Below are positions 12,701 through 23,439 of a stretch of DNA of 64,000 nucleotides, piece by piece; position 1 is the stretch's first letter, and every line of letters begins with the position of its first letter. The notes under the pieces are model-generated. The model did no database searches. It worked only from the letters and a program-made list of their open reading frames with translations, and was not told the origin of the DNA. Origin of the DNA: Beaufortia kweichowensis (Eukaryota > Chordata > Actinopteri > Cypriniformes > Gastromyzontidae); assembly GCA_019155185.1 (NCBI GenBank), contig CM032817.1, forward strand, positions 3,590,974 to 3,654,973, read 5' to 3'. The position numbers and the translations under genes are program-made.

Positions 12701-15700
12701 AAAATTAAGACGCATCAGTATTTTAAGATGTTTATATGACCTTTATATGACCAGTATTTTACGACCTTATTTACAGTATGTCGCCACCCACATAGCAAAC
12801 ATGATTATGAAGACTGAGATCTAACCAAATCTTTTGCATGGTTCCTAGAGAATTGCAGGGTGCTTTCCATGTAGCTATTTACTTGCTGATGACGGATAGA
12901 TGAGAAAGTCCCTATGACATTATTGTGACTAGATGTTTTTATTGTCCTCCAGACAAAAAGGCAGATCGCTTAAAAGTAAATGCACACTTCAAATGAAAAA
13001 ATGTATTACTTAGGGTCTGGGAATTAAACAAACATGTAACTGAAATTTGAGCAATTATAATGTTAATGCTCTGCCTTGGCAAACACCAATTAAGAAAACA
13101 CACTGACACATGGAGTGGTTGTATCTTGACCAGGACTACAAACATCAAAAGATGCTTCAAGTGTAATACTTGCACAGTTCAAGATATGTTTCCATTTTCC
13201 AACACTGAAAGCACTCATGCACATGCACCGACATGCAACAGAAAGAAAATGAAGGGCAACTTCCAACATGCAGGTCACTGCCTACATAATAATTATACAA
13301 GAGAGAAAATCGAAGGGAGTGGGAGAGGGGCGTAGACAAATACGGAGGAAAGAGAGAGAGACAGAAAGTAGGAGACGTTAAGAGAAACTAAGAATGGGGT
13401 GTGATGGGAACTGAACTATGCTGCAGGCATGAAGCGGTAGAAACTTATCATTATCTGAAAGATTTTTTACTAGTTCACCTTACTCAGCGTGAACAACACT
13501 GGGCTGGGCCCTGATTCTCCAGAAAACCAGTAAACAAAAGGCAAAAGAGTCTTTGTTCAGGTGACTGCACTAGATCTTTGAGTAGATGTCACCTATAATT
13601 TAACACAAACAAAACTGTGAAAGACAAAAGTTTTTTAATAATTTGTCTAGTTTTCACAACCTACATCTTCAAAAACCAATTATTTTGAAAAGACGGATTT
13701 CAAATGCTTTGTTAACACAACACTTGTCGCTCATATATCTCAAATACACTCAACAGTACTGTATATTTATGTTTTGTCAACTAAACATAAAGGCACGCAA
13801 TGATGTATCTTTATGATCAACAAAACTTTTTGTATTACTAATAACCACATTTTCCTTCGCGTAAAATTAAAGGTGCTGTCGTCTTTGACCTTTATGGTAT
13901 ATTTGAGGACAGTACTCAAATTAGCAACATAACATCTAAAAAACAAACCTACTCACGCTTTAACTGTTTAATATTAACACTGAGGTTAAAGTCCTCTTGT
14001 CTACTGTTAAAGATTCATGCGTGAAAAGAGACAGCTTGCAACAAAAAGGTTGTGCTGTGCTCATAGCTCACATTGTACAAAATCATCCTAAGCTTTGCTA
14101 AACAGGACAGCAACGCGTTATCCAAACAGTCGCTAATACCGCACAAAGGTCCTCCACTTCTGCTGGGAAATAACGATGAAGTTGTTAACAATGCACAGCG
14201 CACGTACCGAGAGTGAACATGGACAATACACCTGCACACTAGGCAAGCCGCAGTGCACTCTCTGTGCTTTCTCAGATTTAGGCCAGTGTTAATCGGTGGT
14301 TTGGGCTGAGACCGCGTTAGAGCATGTTTCACCCTTCCAACCGGGGGCCTGTGTGTATAGAGCCCATTGTGTTCCAACGTTAGCAGGCAGAAAGGCATGA
14401 GTCACCTTCAAATCGTGTCTGGGTATTACCTACCCCATCCAATCAGATCGCTGGGAGAGGTGAAGAGCGTGCACCTCCGCAGCGATGTGCGCAACATAAC
14501 TCCTCGTCGGCATGGTAACGTTCAGAGGGGCATACCTGAGGTGAAGCCTAACTGCGGATTTCAGACATTCAAACAAAGAAATTAAAGTGTATCCACAGCT
14601 GGTCTTCCTGTGGTTGCTGTCAAAATGGGTTTTGACGGGAACATGTGGGACATTTGATTATGTTGAGCCAACCACATGATACATATAGTGTCCTTAGCCC
14701 ATTTATTAACTGCAGCTACATACACTAAGCAATTCACAAAAACTTCCTTGCTAATATCAAACTAGGATAACAACCTATTAGCGCAAGCCTAAAAAAGATC
14801 AAAAGAAAACACTCCAAACACAAAGTGAATAATAATCAAGCATAAATATGTTGTAGTCACATTGTTTGCCTTTTCTGAAATAATGCTAAAACATAAAACA
14901 AAAGTTATGGTCACTGTTATGACATTAGCCATTTCTATTATAATAAACAGAGACTTATAATGTAAATAGAGCCAGACATTATTCCAATAATAAAATGTGT
15001 CTTTTTCCATTAGTAAAGTGACTGTGCTTAGTTTACATCTAGATGAAGTTCAGAGAATGTCATGTGACTAACATTAGGTACAGACAAGAAAGGTAAGAAA
15101 GATATAGGCTTTAAGAATTGAGATCGGCAAACACAAAATACGTAGTTTGTTTGAACGTTAAACAAGTCCAAGGTCCAATAACAAAGTCAACAGACAGACG
15201 TTCTGGGATGAGAGTGGTGGTAATGAGATGCTGGAAGAGAAAAGCAGAAGGAAGCGTTTAGGTTCAATACGAAATGATAAAAATACAAGATGAAAATCTG
15301 TCACGTAAAAACAGGGCATTAAGATGGTTATGCATCATTTAGAAGGCTTGCCCGTCATTCCACAAAGAATGGCAAGAGCCAGTTCATGGAATCTTTAACT
15401 CAAAAAAAAAAACAAGACCTGCCAGGTAAGCAAATCCGTTGTGAAAAACTGTAAACTCTAAAGAACTGAGACTTTTATTATTCTAAATTACGGTTTAGAA
15501 CGAACTGAAATTTTTATGCGAGTTTAAATTATAGTAGATGATGACAGGATGTTATTTTTATCTTATTCTTTAACGTTTAACTACTTGTATGCAGGAATGT
15601 TAACTACGCAAGAACAAGAACAACACCCAATCTGGAATGTCAACCCTTTCAATCACTATAAAGCAGAATGCCAATCCCAGGTGCAATACTTGTTGCATGT

Positions 15701-18700
15701 CTCTTCTGTGATCCCAATCTTGCTGGTTTACATCAACTAAAAGATAGAACCCGACAGTCAAATGTTAGGTGGTCACACTGTCCATTTCATGCTATAATAA
15801 AACAGAGAGCATTAGGTCTTTGTCCATACCGCTGGATAAATACTACTGTTGAATGCAACCGAAAGTGCAAGTAACTGTGGACAGTCAAAGGCACCAAAAG
15901 AGGGACATTCGAAAAAATAGCGAGCACAATTTTGTTTTGACGATGCATTGTCAAAGTCAGGATATAATTGCACTGTCAACACAACCCTGCAGGCAAGGGC
16001 TTACCTGTCACTTATGACCATAAACAGCATTCAGCCCTGGGCGTGTAAACGTTATCAACATTCCTTTACCAGATGGCACAACCGTTTTGTTTGGTTGACA
16101 TGCTGTTGCTAAAGCAACATGTTTAATCTGCACTATAATGTAAAAAGACTGATATTCAAAGTTATGACGTGCAGTTGCCACGTCGAACTGACGCCATCCA
16201 CTGCCACTATGTCTCATGCTAAATATGTGCCCTGCTGCAAAAAAACAAAGTCAATAATTAGAAACAAAGAGTTTTCTCTTGTTTGTTATCTTTGGAGTAT
16301 TCTAACCCACACCTTCTAAAAAAGGCCCAAGGATTACCAGGTCACATCAACCAGAACCTAAAGGTTAACAAGCATTTTAAAAGGGAGGGTACCAATGTGC
16401 ACAGCAAAAGCCAATCAATCTTTCAAGCCAGAAGAACAGCAGCCAATAGGGTGACTCTAAGAGGACACCACAGAGAGGGCATTTCAGCACTGTGATACGG
16501 TCAACCAAGCTGTTAGTTTCACAAGATGCTAGGGAGTTTGTCTAGTTTTCTAATTCAAAGAACAACCCTGTGGCAAAATAGCTTTTGTTATTTTATATAG
16601 CTCTTCATTCAGACACTTGGTCTTAAAGGTCTTATAGCCCTAGTGTGCACTAGCTTTTCGTTTGATGTTGTTCCAGATGTTGTATTTTCCAGCTACATTC
16701 CAAAGCTTTCACAGCCTCTTGTGTTTAAAGTTTGTCTTTTGATGTTTCCACAGATATTCTTTAGATGGATCAATGGAGATCTCTGGGGAATGTGCTCGGC
16801 TACCTCAAACACTTAAATACGAGAAATTATGGAATTTTATTGTTAATGCTAAGGAATGTATACAGTGATCAGTTTCCGGATTGGTCTGCACATTTCATTC
16901 TTCAAAGCTCTTAGACAGTAACATTATTCACAAAAGAAAAACAACAGTTTTTACCTACACCCCACTTGCGTGTTGGTGTATTTTGTGCCATTGCTTGGCA
17001 ACAATGCAAACATTTATTAGGGATCAAAGTGTGAGCTGGAACTATGGAGATGTGACATCAGGAGTCAATACTGGGGAACTTAAACCAACAATGACATCCT
17101 TTACTGACAAGCACATGAAACTAACTGATTTTAATGCATCCTGAAAAAAGTTTGCTATGCTTGTGTACACAAGAGTCACCACTAAAGGGTGTTGTGGGTG
17201 GTTTCCAGAGTGATGCTATGCGGTTGTCGAGGTGTTCGGAACTGTTGCTGTGCAGTTGCCTGAGGGTTGTCTAAATGTTGCCAACATATTACTTTGTGAT
17301 TGCTCAAGTTTTGTGTGTGGTTATTTACTGTCCCAGGAGAAAAAAGACAACCCCAATTCTTGATGTTATTCTAGCTTAGGGCCCTCCTTTAATATCTGCA
17401 ATTTCTTTTAATTCATCAGGTAAAACTGACTCTAAAACACGGACCTATCAGCACAACTAAGTCTGCAAGGTGTGTTGAGAGTCTAAAAGAGAAAACAGAC
17501 AAAGGGATGATGAGAGAAAGAGATCAGAGAATGATAGTACCAAAATAAATGAATCAAAGACATAAGAGAGAGATGGCAATTGTCCTGTTGTGCAATGGTG
17601 AACATAAGCAAACAGGCTAATGCCTAATCACGCAGAGTGGCCTGGTTTTACCATCGACTCATACTGCGTGGCCTGCTGAAAGGAATGTTCACAAACAATT
17701 ACTGGCCAAATCCACTGCATTTTATAATCATTGTTTCTGCTCACACACAATCAAAGCTAATAGCCAAACATGAGAGCATATAATCATTGTGTGATAAAAG
17801 TATTTGTTTTTGGTAAACTGGCATCTCTTGTTAGTTACTCTGCAATTTTGGGTTCCCGATTTAATACGATTTTTTGCTGCGATTTCCATCCATTTTCATA
17901 CAAACTCAAACTACACCATCAATCTCAAGGGTATGCACAGTTTTTACAACCGTTGGGCAGTTTGTGTGCACCACCCTGCTAAAAACAGGTTGGAAAACGA
18001 ACTAATTTGACTAGTTTTACACTAATACCACGGGCTTCAGAACTGAAATAAGCATCTAGTCTTCAACAGACAAAACACTAGATAAGAACAGAGCGTTACG
18101 GCTGGAGCAACAGGTCACACAGTTCAGAGTCTATGTGGAGGCTGTTTAACGTTAATCAGTGACGAGTCAGTCTGGATGAGCGTCACTGAGCTGCTGACAC
18201 AGCATCGAGATATTTTTCAAGCAAACACAAGGTGCAAATTCAAACACACTAGGCTGGGAAGGGCTATTAATAGAGTTTATGCCTATACAACGTCTGACAT
18301 CACTGACTGAATATTTATGAACAACACAAGACTGTCATGATCAAAGGGCTATCCGGTTTTTACAGTTTGCTTTACTTGTACCATGAGTATCGCTACACAA
18401 CATTTAAATAAATAAAAATTGCTGTGACATAAATCATGACATATTTGCACAGGCTACTCAGTCACTTGACTGAAATATTTCTCATGATCGTTTTGATGCT
18501 TAAACATTTACTCAATACATTTTTTATTTTTAAAAAGTGCTTTTTAATAATTGACAAGAACAGAGAACAGCATAAATTATTAATTAAAGCGAGTCATTCA
18601 AAAAAGAATGAAGGGCTGAATCAGGGGATGTGTAATCGGAGGAGATCGGCCACGCTGAGGGCCAGAGTGAGTCTCTTTCATTTAATTCCAGCTCTTTGAT

Positions 18701-21700
18701 TATTATTCTGATTTGGTCTGACAATTAAATGGATTGTAGTACATCATGCTTCAATTGTTAAGCAGCACATTAACAAGAGCTGACATCCAAGGGACCTTCG
18801 CAAAACAAGACAGGAATTACAGAACAATGGTTTACAGCTGGATCCCATGTGTAAGGTGAGAGTCCTGCCTGTTTTACAGAGTCACAACCTCAGTTTTCAA
18901 AGTTCCCCTTCCAGCTTCTCGTAATCCCTAATTAATGCCATTACACCTTGCACAGAGAACGCAGGAATGCTGTGTAGCCTCTTTTCCCAAATAATAACGG
19001 CCACACATGGTAACAAATAAATGCAGGAATGTCCCTATTGAAAGGATTACCAAAAATACTCCACTACGGTTGGTATACAGCCTGGAATGTTCTGAAAACA
19101 AAAGAAAAAGCAAAAGGGCCGAGCTAATAACAGCTTGCATACCTTGCTTAACCATGACTGAACCTCAAAGGTATTTGTGCTGATGTGACCGTGTTTGGAA
19201 AAAGTTATGACTGTAAAGTATGTGCAAATCATGCTTGTTTAAGTAATAAAGTTTAGGACCGTACAGCGTAACCAGCAATGGCAGATGTAAAATGTCACAG
19301 CACTGCAATACCAAAACTTTGTTTACATTACACAGTGATGAAAATGCCTGTTTTTACACTAACCACCATCAATAAATTAATCTTCAACTGCAGATATAAA
19401 ACAGAAAAGCCCAAAGCTTTAAAAGAAAAAGTGGTTTAACGACAATACTGTAAAAAACAGTATTTCGACTACCTCTAGTCTTGATTTGCTTGAACAAGGG
19501 CCATGTTTGGTTAACCGGACCTCAGCAGGTCACTAGAAGTAGATGATATGAGAGGACTGTTTTCCATCTATATGACTCTTACCATTGCTAAAAGATATTA
19601 CCTTTTCATCTACAAGAAGCTCGTTTCTAAACCCAAATGATGAAAGGGTGTGATCACATGACAGCTCTACAGCAAATTCACACAAGCTAAAGGTAAACAG
19701 TAGGTCTTAATCAAATTCTTGCATACTTTCCCCATCACAGCATGTATAACAGCTTCAGATGTGCTAATTTTCCTCTAACAGAGAGAAAAACTAACCGACT
19801 CACTGTAGCTAGCGAGATACAATCATAAATATTTCTCCAATCAGGGTTGTGAATTTCATCCAGATGGGCTGAATAAAAGGAAAGACATAGCATGCAGTTG
19901 TTTATGTTAAATTGTTAATCTGAGATGGAAAACCCCCCAAGCAAATTTATTACAGTTACACAGTTATCGGGAATGTATTAAAAAGCTAGCTGAAATTCAC
20001 TTCCTTTTTCAGTTGAATAAAAAAATGAAATTGATTGCTCAACTGCAAAGTCGTTGACAGCTATATCTCTCCTCAAAAATGCTGACAAACTACTCATAGA
20101 GGGGGTTCCAAACATGCTTTATGGAGGTTATCCGCCCCATCAAAACAACAACGTGAAACAAAGTTTGGGTTTTGGGCGGCTAGCCGGAGCGCTCCACAAG
20201 GGTCCAATAACTCACAGAGAGCTGCTAAATGCACACGATCAAACAATGAGCCCTATAAATCAGCTCTGGACATAGCAGGAAGTACAAAGAACTACCACGT
20301 CCATTTCACTGCATACCAGCATATCTTTTCTCAATACCGTTTAGAGGAAACAAGGGCAGATTCTTTTAAACCAGACACACAAACGTCTGCTTAATTGTGC
20401 AAGCCTGCGAATGTAAAACTAAGGGTTGGACATCTTGCTTAACAAACATCTTCTCTAGACCATGACAGAATAGGTTTCACACCAACTATCAGTTACTATC
20501 ATCTTAGAAAATCTGACACAAACAAACACCTTCTTCTTACACAACTGTGGTCTGGAAAGTGCTCTTAAACTACATGCCATGCTCATGTTCACTTCATTCC
20601 CAGACAGAATAAAAATAAAGTGTCAAAACAATAAATGAACATAACCAGCCCTGCATACGGTATTTATCGCTCCTGCTGGTCCAGCGAGACCACATGAGTG
20701 TGTATACTCAAAGAAACCCTAACATTAGGACTTGGCCTGCGCACACTTCCCAAACTACTTTACCCTGGCTCAGCATGGAGACTAATGACAGGATGTCTTT
20801 AGCCAAAGCAGACACAATGGTCAACCCTCCAGCGGTTAATATCCGCAGGGCAGTGGAGCTGCTACATTCACAGCTTCAGTATGTACACTGTGCAGTAACC
20901 AGGAACCGAGCCAATGGCATACTGTGCAAACAACGATTATAAAGTCATGCAGGGGGATGTGATGTGTTGATCGGCACATGACTGTGTGGTTAAACTGGTA
21001 GATCACTTGGGCATGTTTTGGGACAAACTATACACACATTATTTCGAAAGTTTTGTGTATTTATCCAGACATGCAAACATGGCTGATCGCAAGATTAAGT
21101 ATACTATTAAGTACAAAGATTTAAAGATATAGTTAAAGATTAAATAACATCTAAATTTTTTTGTTTTAAAGTTCTAGTGTCTAAATAAATGATAAATGAT
21201 ATACTGTCAGATCAGCGCTCATGTTGCTCTTGATTTATGCAAGTGCTGCTTGGATGAGAACATAGCGTCTGTATGGCACAGGTATTTCACACACATTACA
21301 TTAAGTCACGTAAGTTGACTGATGAAGTGACACTTTATGATGACATCTAAATTACAGTTCAGGCAATAAAGCAACTCCAACAAGTTATATAACTTATAAG
21401 AGACAACATTGCCAACTTAAATATGGTAAATATGGACATAAACACAACGATAATATCATTTTGTTCTACTTCAGTCACATACCTTGATGTTTACATAGAT
21501 AAACAAAAAGAACAGCTTAACTCCAATGGCCCCAGGGTACTATGGTAATATTAGTTTGTTCTGCTTACGTCTACTTTATATCTATATAAGCAAATGGGGT
21601 TGCAAAAATGTTAACTTAATGCAAATTAAGTTACAAAAATACCCTATGAGAATTATGTTGTTTGCCATGGTACAATAGTGTAGTAACATGGTTTAGGGAC

Positions 21701-22881
21701 TTACTGTGCATGATAGTATTATTTAAAGAACTAGTAAAAAAAAACTTGTAAACGTAATAGTTTTTACTGATTTACCTAAAAGAACACCACTACAGAACAT
21801 ATATGTAACAGTCAAAAGATTAGACACAATTAACAAAAAAGTTTCTTGTGATCTTAAAAAAATATTTTTTATTATTTCAATGTTTTAAATTACGTTTATA
21901 GACAAAAACATATTTGTGCCAACATATTAATTTCTTTAATTAGAAAACTAAAATGTTATTTAAAAATATTTTTGATATAGATTCCTTGGACCAAACAATA
22001 CATAAAAATCAGACAATAAGAGTCCGGCATAAATAAAAAAATCCTTCAGTGCTGTTTAAAAAGCTTCTCAGGTTGAGAAGCTGGATGATAAAATACCAAA
22101 AGTATGACTTTACACAAAGGGTGACTACTTGATGATCAAATATAACATTGTGTTCATTTATTTTGGATGGTCACAACATAATTCCCACAGTTACCATTAT
22201 AAAATGGGGAAAAACCTAAACAACAGTGACTGGTATTGCAACCTTTTGACTGGTATTGTATATGAAAGTACAGTGATTGTACTTCACCATTGCACATAAT
22301 ATATGGTGTATGAATACGGGAATTACTAAGCATCAGGGTGTTACCATGCGAAACCACAGCACTTAAAATATTTTAAAACTTATGTAACTTTTATAAAGTT
22401 AACTCACCTCATTGGACGGTATGCTGACAACACCTGTCGATCTTCTCTTTTCTCTAAGCTTCCTTTTCTCGATCTGTCCTTTGCCTTTCCTGGCACTTGG
22501 TCCGGAGCTTTTCTTCTCTTTGCTCTTGCCGTGTGTCGGACTGTCTTTATCACTGTCATCCACACCGACGGGACTCGGTCCGTCAGTGTGCGAAACTCCG
22601 CTCACTTTCTCCGGCGTCTTCTTCAAGTTTCCCCCGGACGTCTCGGGTGGCTTCGGCTCGTCCTCTGGCCGTCTCAAGGCGGATGATGAAGAGGACCGGG
22701 CCACGGGATATGAGGACGAAGATGAGCAGTTTACCGAGCTGCCGTTGTTGTTTAACTCGGTGGTTCTCCCGGTAGCGGCGGCGATGTCCCCAAGCAACTT
22801 CGCTCTCATCTTTTCACGTTTGGCTTTCCATTCCTCCAAAAAGTCCGTCGCGCTATTAGACTTAAAGCCACCAGTTGCCAT
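591..22881 (-). CDS. pawr: pawr, Par-4 pro-apoptotic regulator (partial, first two coding exons)
   Basis: Par-4 is a tumour-suppressor scaffold. It shuttles between cytoplasm and nucleus, inhibits atypical PKC and NF-kB signalling, and binds actin, ZIPK (DAPK3) and myosin phosphatase. The visible coding sequence joins 22408-22881 (158 codons) to 591-719 (43 codons), both in phase 0. The N-terminus MATGG plus TDFLEEWKAKREKMRAK matches the mammalian protein. Also visible are the SPSB-binding ELNNN motif (42-46), two basic nuclear-localisation stretches (about 19-28 and 131-147) and the kinase site RRST (Thr149). The long Ala/Pro linker of mammals is replaced by a Ser-rich one. An EEPD-type caspase site as in human is not apparent. 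The C-terminal coiled coil is off the window to the left. Head-to-tail order with ppp1r12a matches the mammalian chromosome arrangement as I recall it. Confidence 0.95.
2042..2074. repeat. 11-bp tandem repeat, 3 units
   Basis: There are three perfect copies of agtctctacat in tandem, inside pawr intron 2. Confidence 0.9.
6160..6425. promoter_or_regulatory. candidate intronic regulatory element
   Basis: The grouping of a CpG-rich hairpin with two AP-1/Maf-type motifs (6267-6273 and 6413-6422) suggests a cis-regulatory element of pawr. This is inference from motif content only; conservation cannot be assessed here. Confidence 0.3.
6214..6248. repeat. GC-rich inverted repeat (11-bp arms)
   Basis: The arms accgcggcgcg (6214-6224) and cgcgccgcggt (6238-6248) are perfect reverse complements around a 13-base spacer. 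The arms are almost pure G/C in an intron that is otherwise strongly AT-rich. A TGAGTCA AP-1 site follows at 6267-6273 and TGCTGACTCA (Maf/AP-1-like) lies at 6413-6422. Confidence 0.75.
14100..14560. promoter_or_regulatory. CpG-enriched patch in pawr intron 2
   Basis: About 460 bp are visibly richer in G+C and CpG than the surrounding intron, for example ccgcagcgatgtgcgcaac near 14476. Such patches often mark enhancers or minor promoters. A 127-codon open frame on the minus strand here (14015-14398) has no recognisable domain and may simply result from the local composition. Confidence 0.3.
17184..17284. repeat. degenerate minisatellite (gttgctatgcggttg type)
   Basis: The stretch is built from loosely repeated 13-17-bp units around gttgct / gcggttg / ggtgttc. 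I recognise this style as the degenerate gttgctaggtggttgctatgcggttgctag repeats common in cyprinid genomes. Divergence between units is high, so it is old. Confidence 0.55.
22408..22881 (-). CDS. pawr: pawr first coding exon (exon 2)
   Basis: The start codon at 22881-22879 sits in a strong Kozak context (ACC ATG G). The exon gives 158 codons and ends at GAG|GTGAGT in phase 0. Visible are the N-terminal basic TDFLEEWKAKREKMRAK, ELNNN (residues 42-46, recognised by SPSB E3 adaptors in the family), a Ser-rich linker, and SSGPSARKGKGQIEKRK followed by REKRRSTGV (143-151), nearly identical to the human SAC/NLS2 region. Thr149 aligns with the PKA/ZIPK site (rat Thr155). A long open frame on the opposite strand here is only its mirror. 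Confidence 0.96.
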
Positions 22882-23005
22882 GGTTTCATTTAATACTTTT
22901 TAACGACGTAAACGACAACCGTTGAAATCACGTATTTGAAGTTGTTTACACCCGCCACATTCCTCTGAAGTATCTGGAAACTATATCAAATAAACCGCAC
23001 AGACC
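22882..23005 (-). other. pawr: pawr exon 2, 5' UTR portion
   Basis: The acceptor is TTTGTTTGTTTTAG|GGTCTG with a T-rich tract upstream, ending at 23006. The leader contains a four-codon upstream ORF (22960-22946, M-W-R-V) and a second, out-of-frame ATG at 22889-22887, only 8 nt before the main start and in weak context. Confidence 0.7.
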
Positions 23006-23262
23006 CTAAAACAAACAAAAACAACAACAAAGTGTCACAATAAAAAATCATTAATCACAGAAATAAACGCGTGCACGAGTATCGCTGCATGTCTCGCGTG
23101 CTAACTTTCAACATTACACAAGTTTCGTTGCTTTCTCTGTCCGTGTGTAAAGGTTACTAACCGCTTTCGCTTGCTGGGAAACTGTTTAAAAACAACTTAC
23201 ATAAAACAACGAAGAACTTTTGGCTAAATGTTATTTCAACGAAAGTGTTTCATAAAGCTCAC
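23006..23262 (-). other. pawr: pawr intron 1
   Basis: This is a short intron bounded by CGCAG|GTGAGC at 23263/23262 and the T-rich acceptor at 23006. It has no other feature. Confidence 0.65.
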
Positions 23263-23420
23263 CTGCGCGCTCTCGACCGCTCCTCGGGAGTTCAGGTGAA
23301 CGGATCGGTGTGGAGTGAAACGCGCATGCGCACTGGAGCGCTTCTGAGTCCTGCCCTCTACCGAACAGTTACAGAACATCGACGAGGGCACACGGATAAA
23401 GCCGAACGGATGTCGGGGCG
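23263..23420 (-). promoter_or_regulatory. pawr: pawr non-coding exon 1 and CpG-rich promoter
   Basis: A strong donor (CGCAG|GTGAGC) at 23263 marks the 3' end of a leader exon; the transcription start cannot be fixed. The surrounding ~170 bp is CpG-rich, unlike its flanks. It contains CGCGCATGCGCA at 23321-23332, a full match to the NRF1 consensus, which typically lies close to transcription starts of broadly expressed genes. The right boundary given is approximate. Confidence 0.65.
23321..23332. promoter_or_regulatory. NRF1 binding site
   Basis: CGCGCATGCGCA fits YGCGCAYGCGCR exactly and has a palindromic core (23322-23331). It lies 59 bp upstream of the proposed exon 1 donor, as expected for a proximal promoter or TSS site. 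Confidence 0.65.
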
Positions 23421-23439
23421 TGGAAAGATTTGATTTTAT

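Larger units (their letters stand above)
720..22407 (-). other. pawr: pawr intron 2 (21.7 kb)
   Basis: This is a single intron between the two coding exons. Open frames here are short and show no family I recognise, so I call none of them genes. Structure I can point to: a GC-rich 11-bp hairpin with flanking AP-1-type sites near 6.2-6.4 kb, a CpG-richer patch at 14.1-14.56 kb, an 11-bp tandem triplet at 2042 and a degenerate minisatellite at 17.2 kb. The rest is ordinary AT-rich intron. Confidence 0.85.

Noticed and set aside
14015..14398. 127-codon minus-strand open frame
   Set aside because: No homology recognised; explained by the locally higher G+C. Kept only as part of a possible regulatory patch.
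22412..22903. 163-codon plus-strand open frame
   Set aside because: It is the mirror of the pawr coding exon, whose minus-strand frame matches Par-4.
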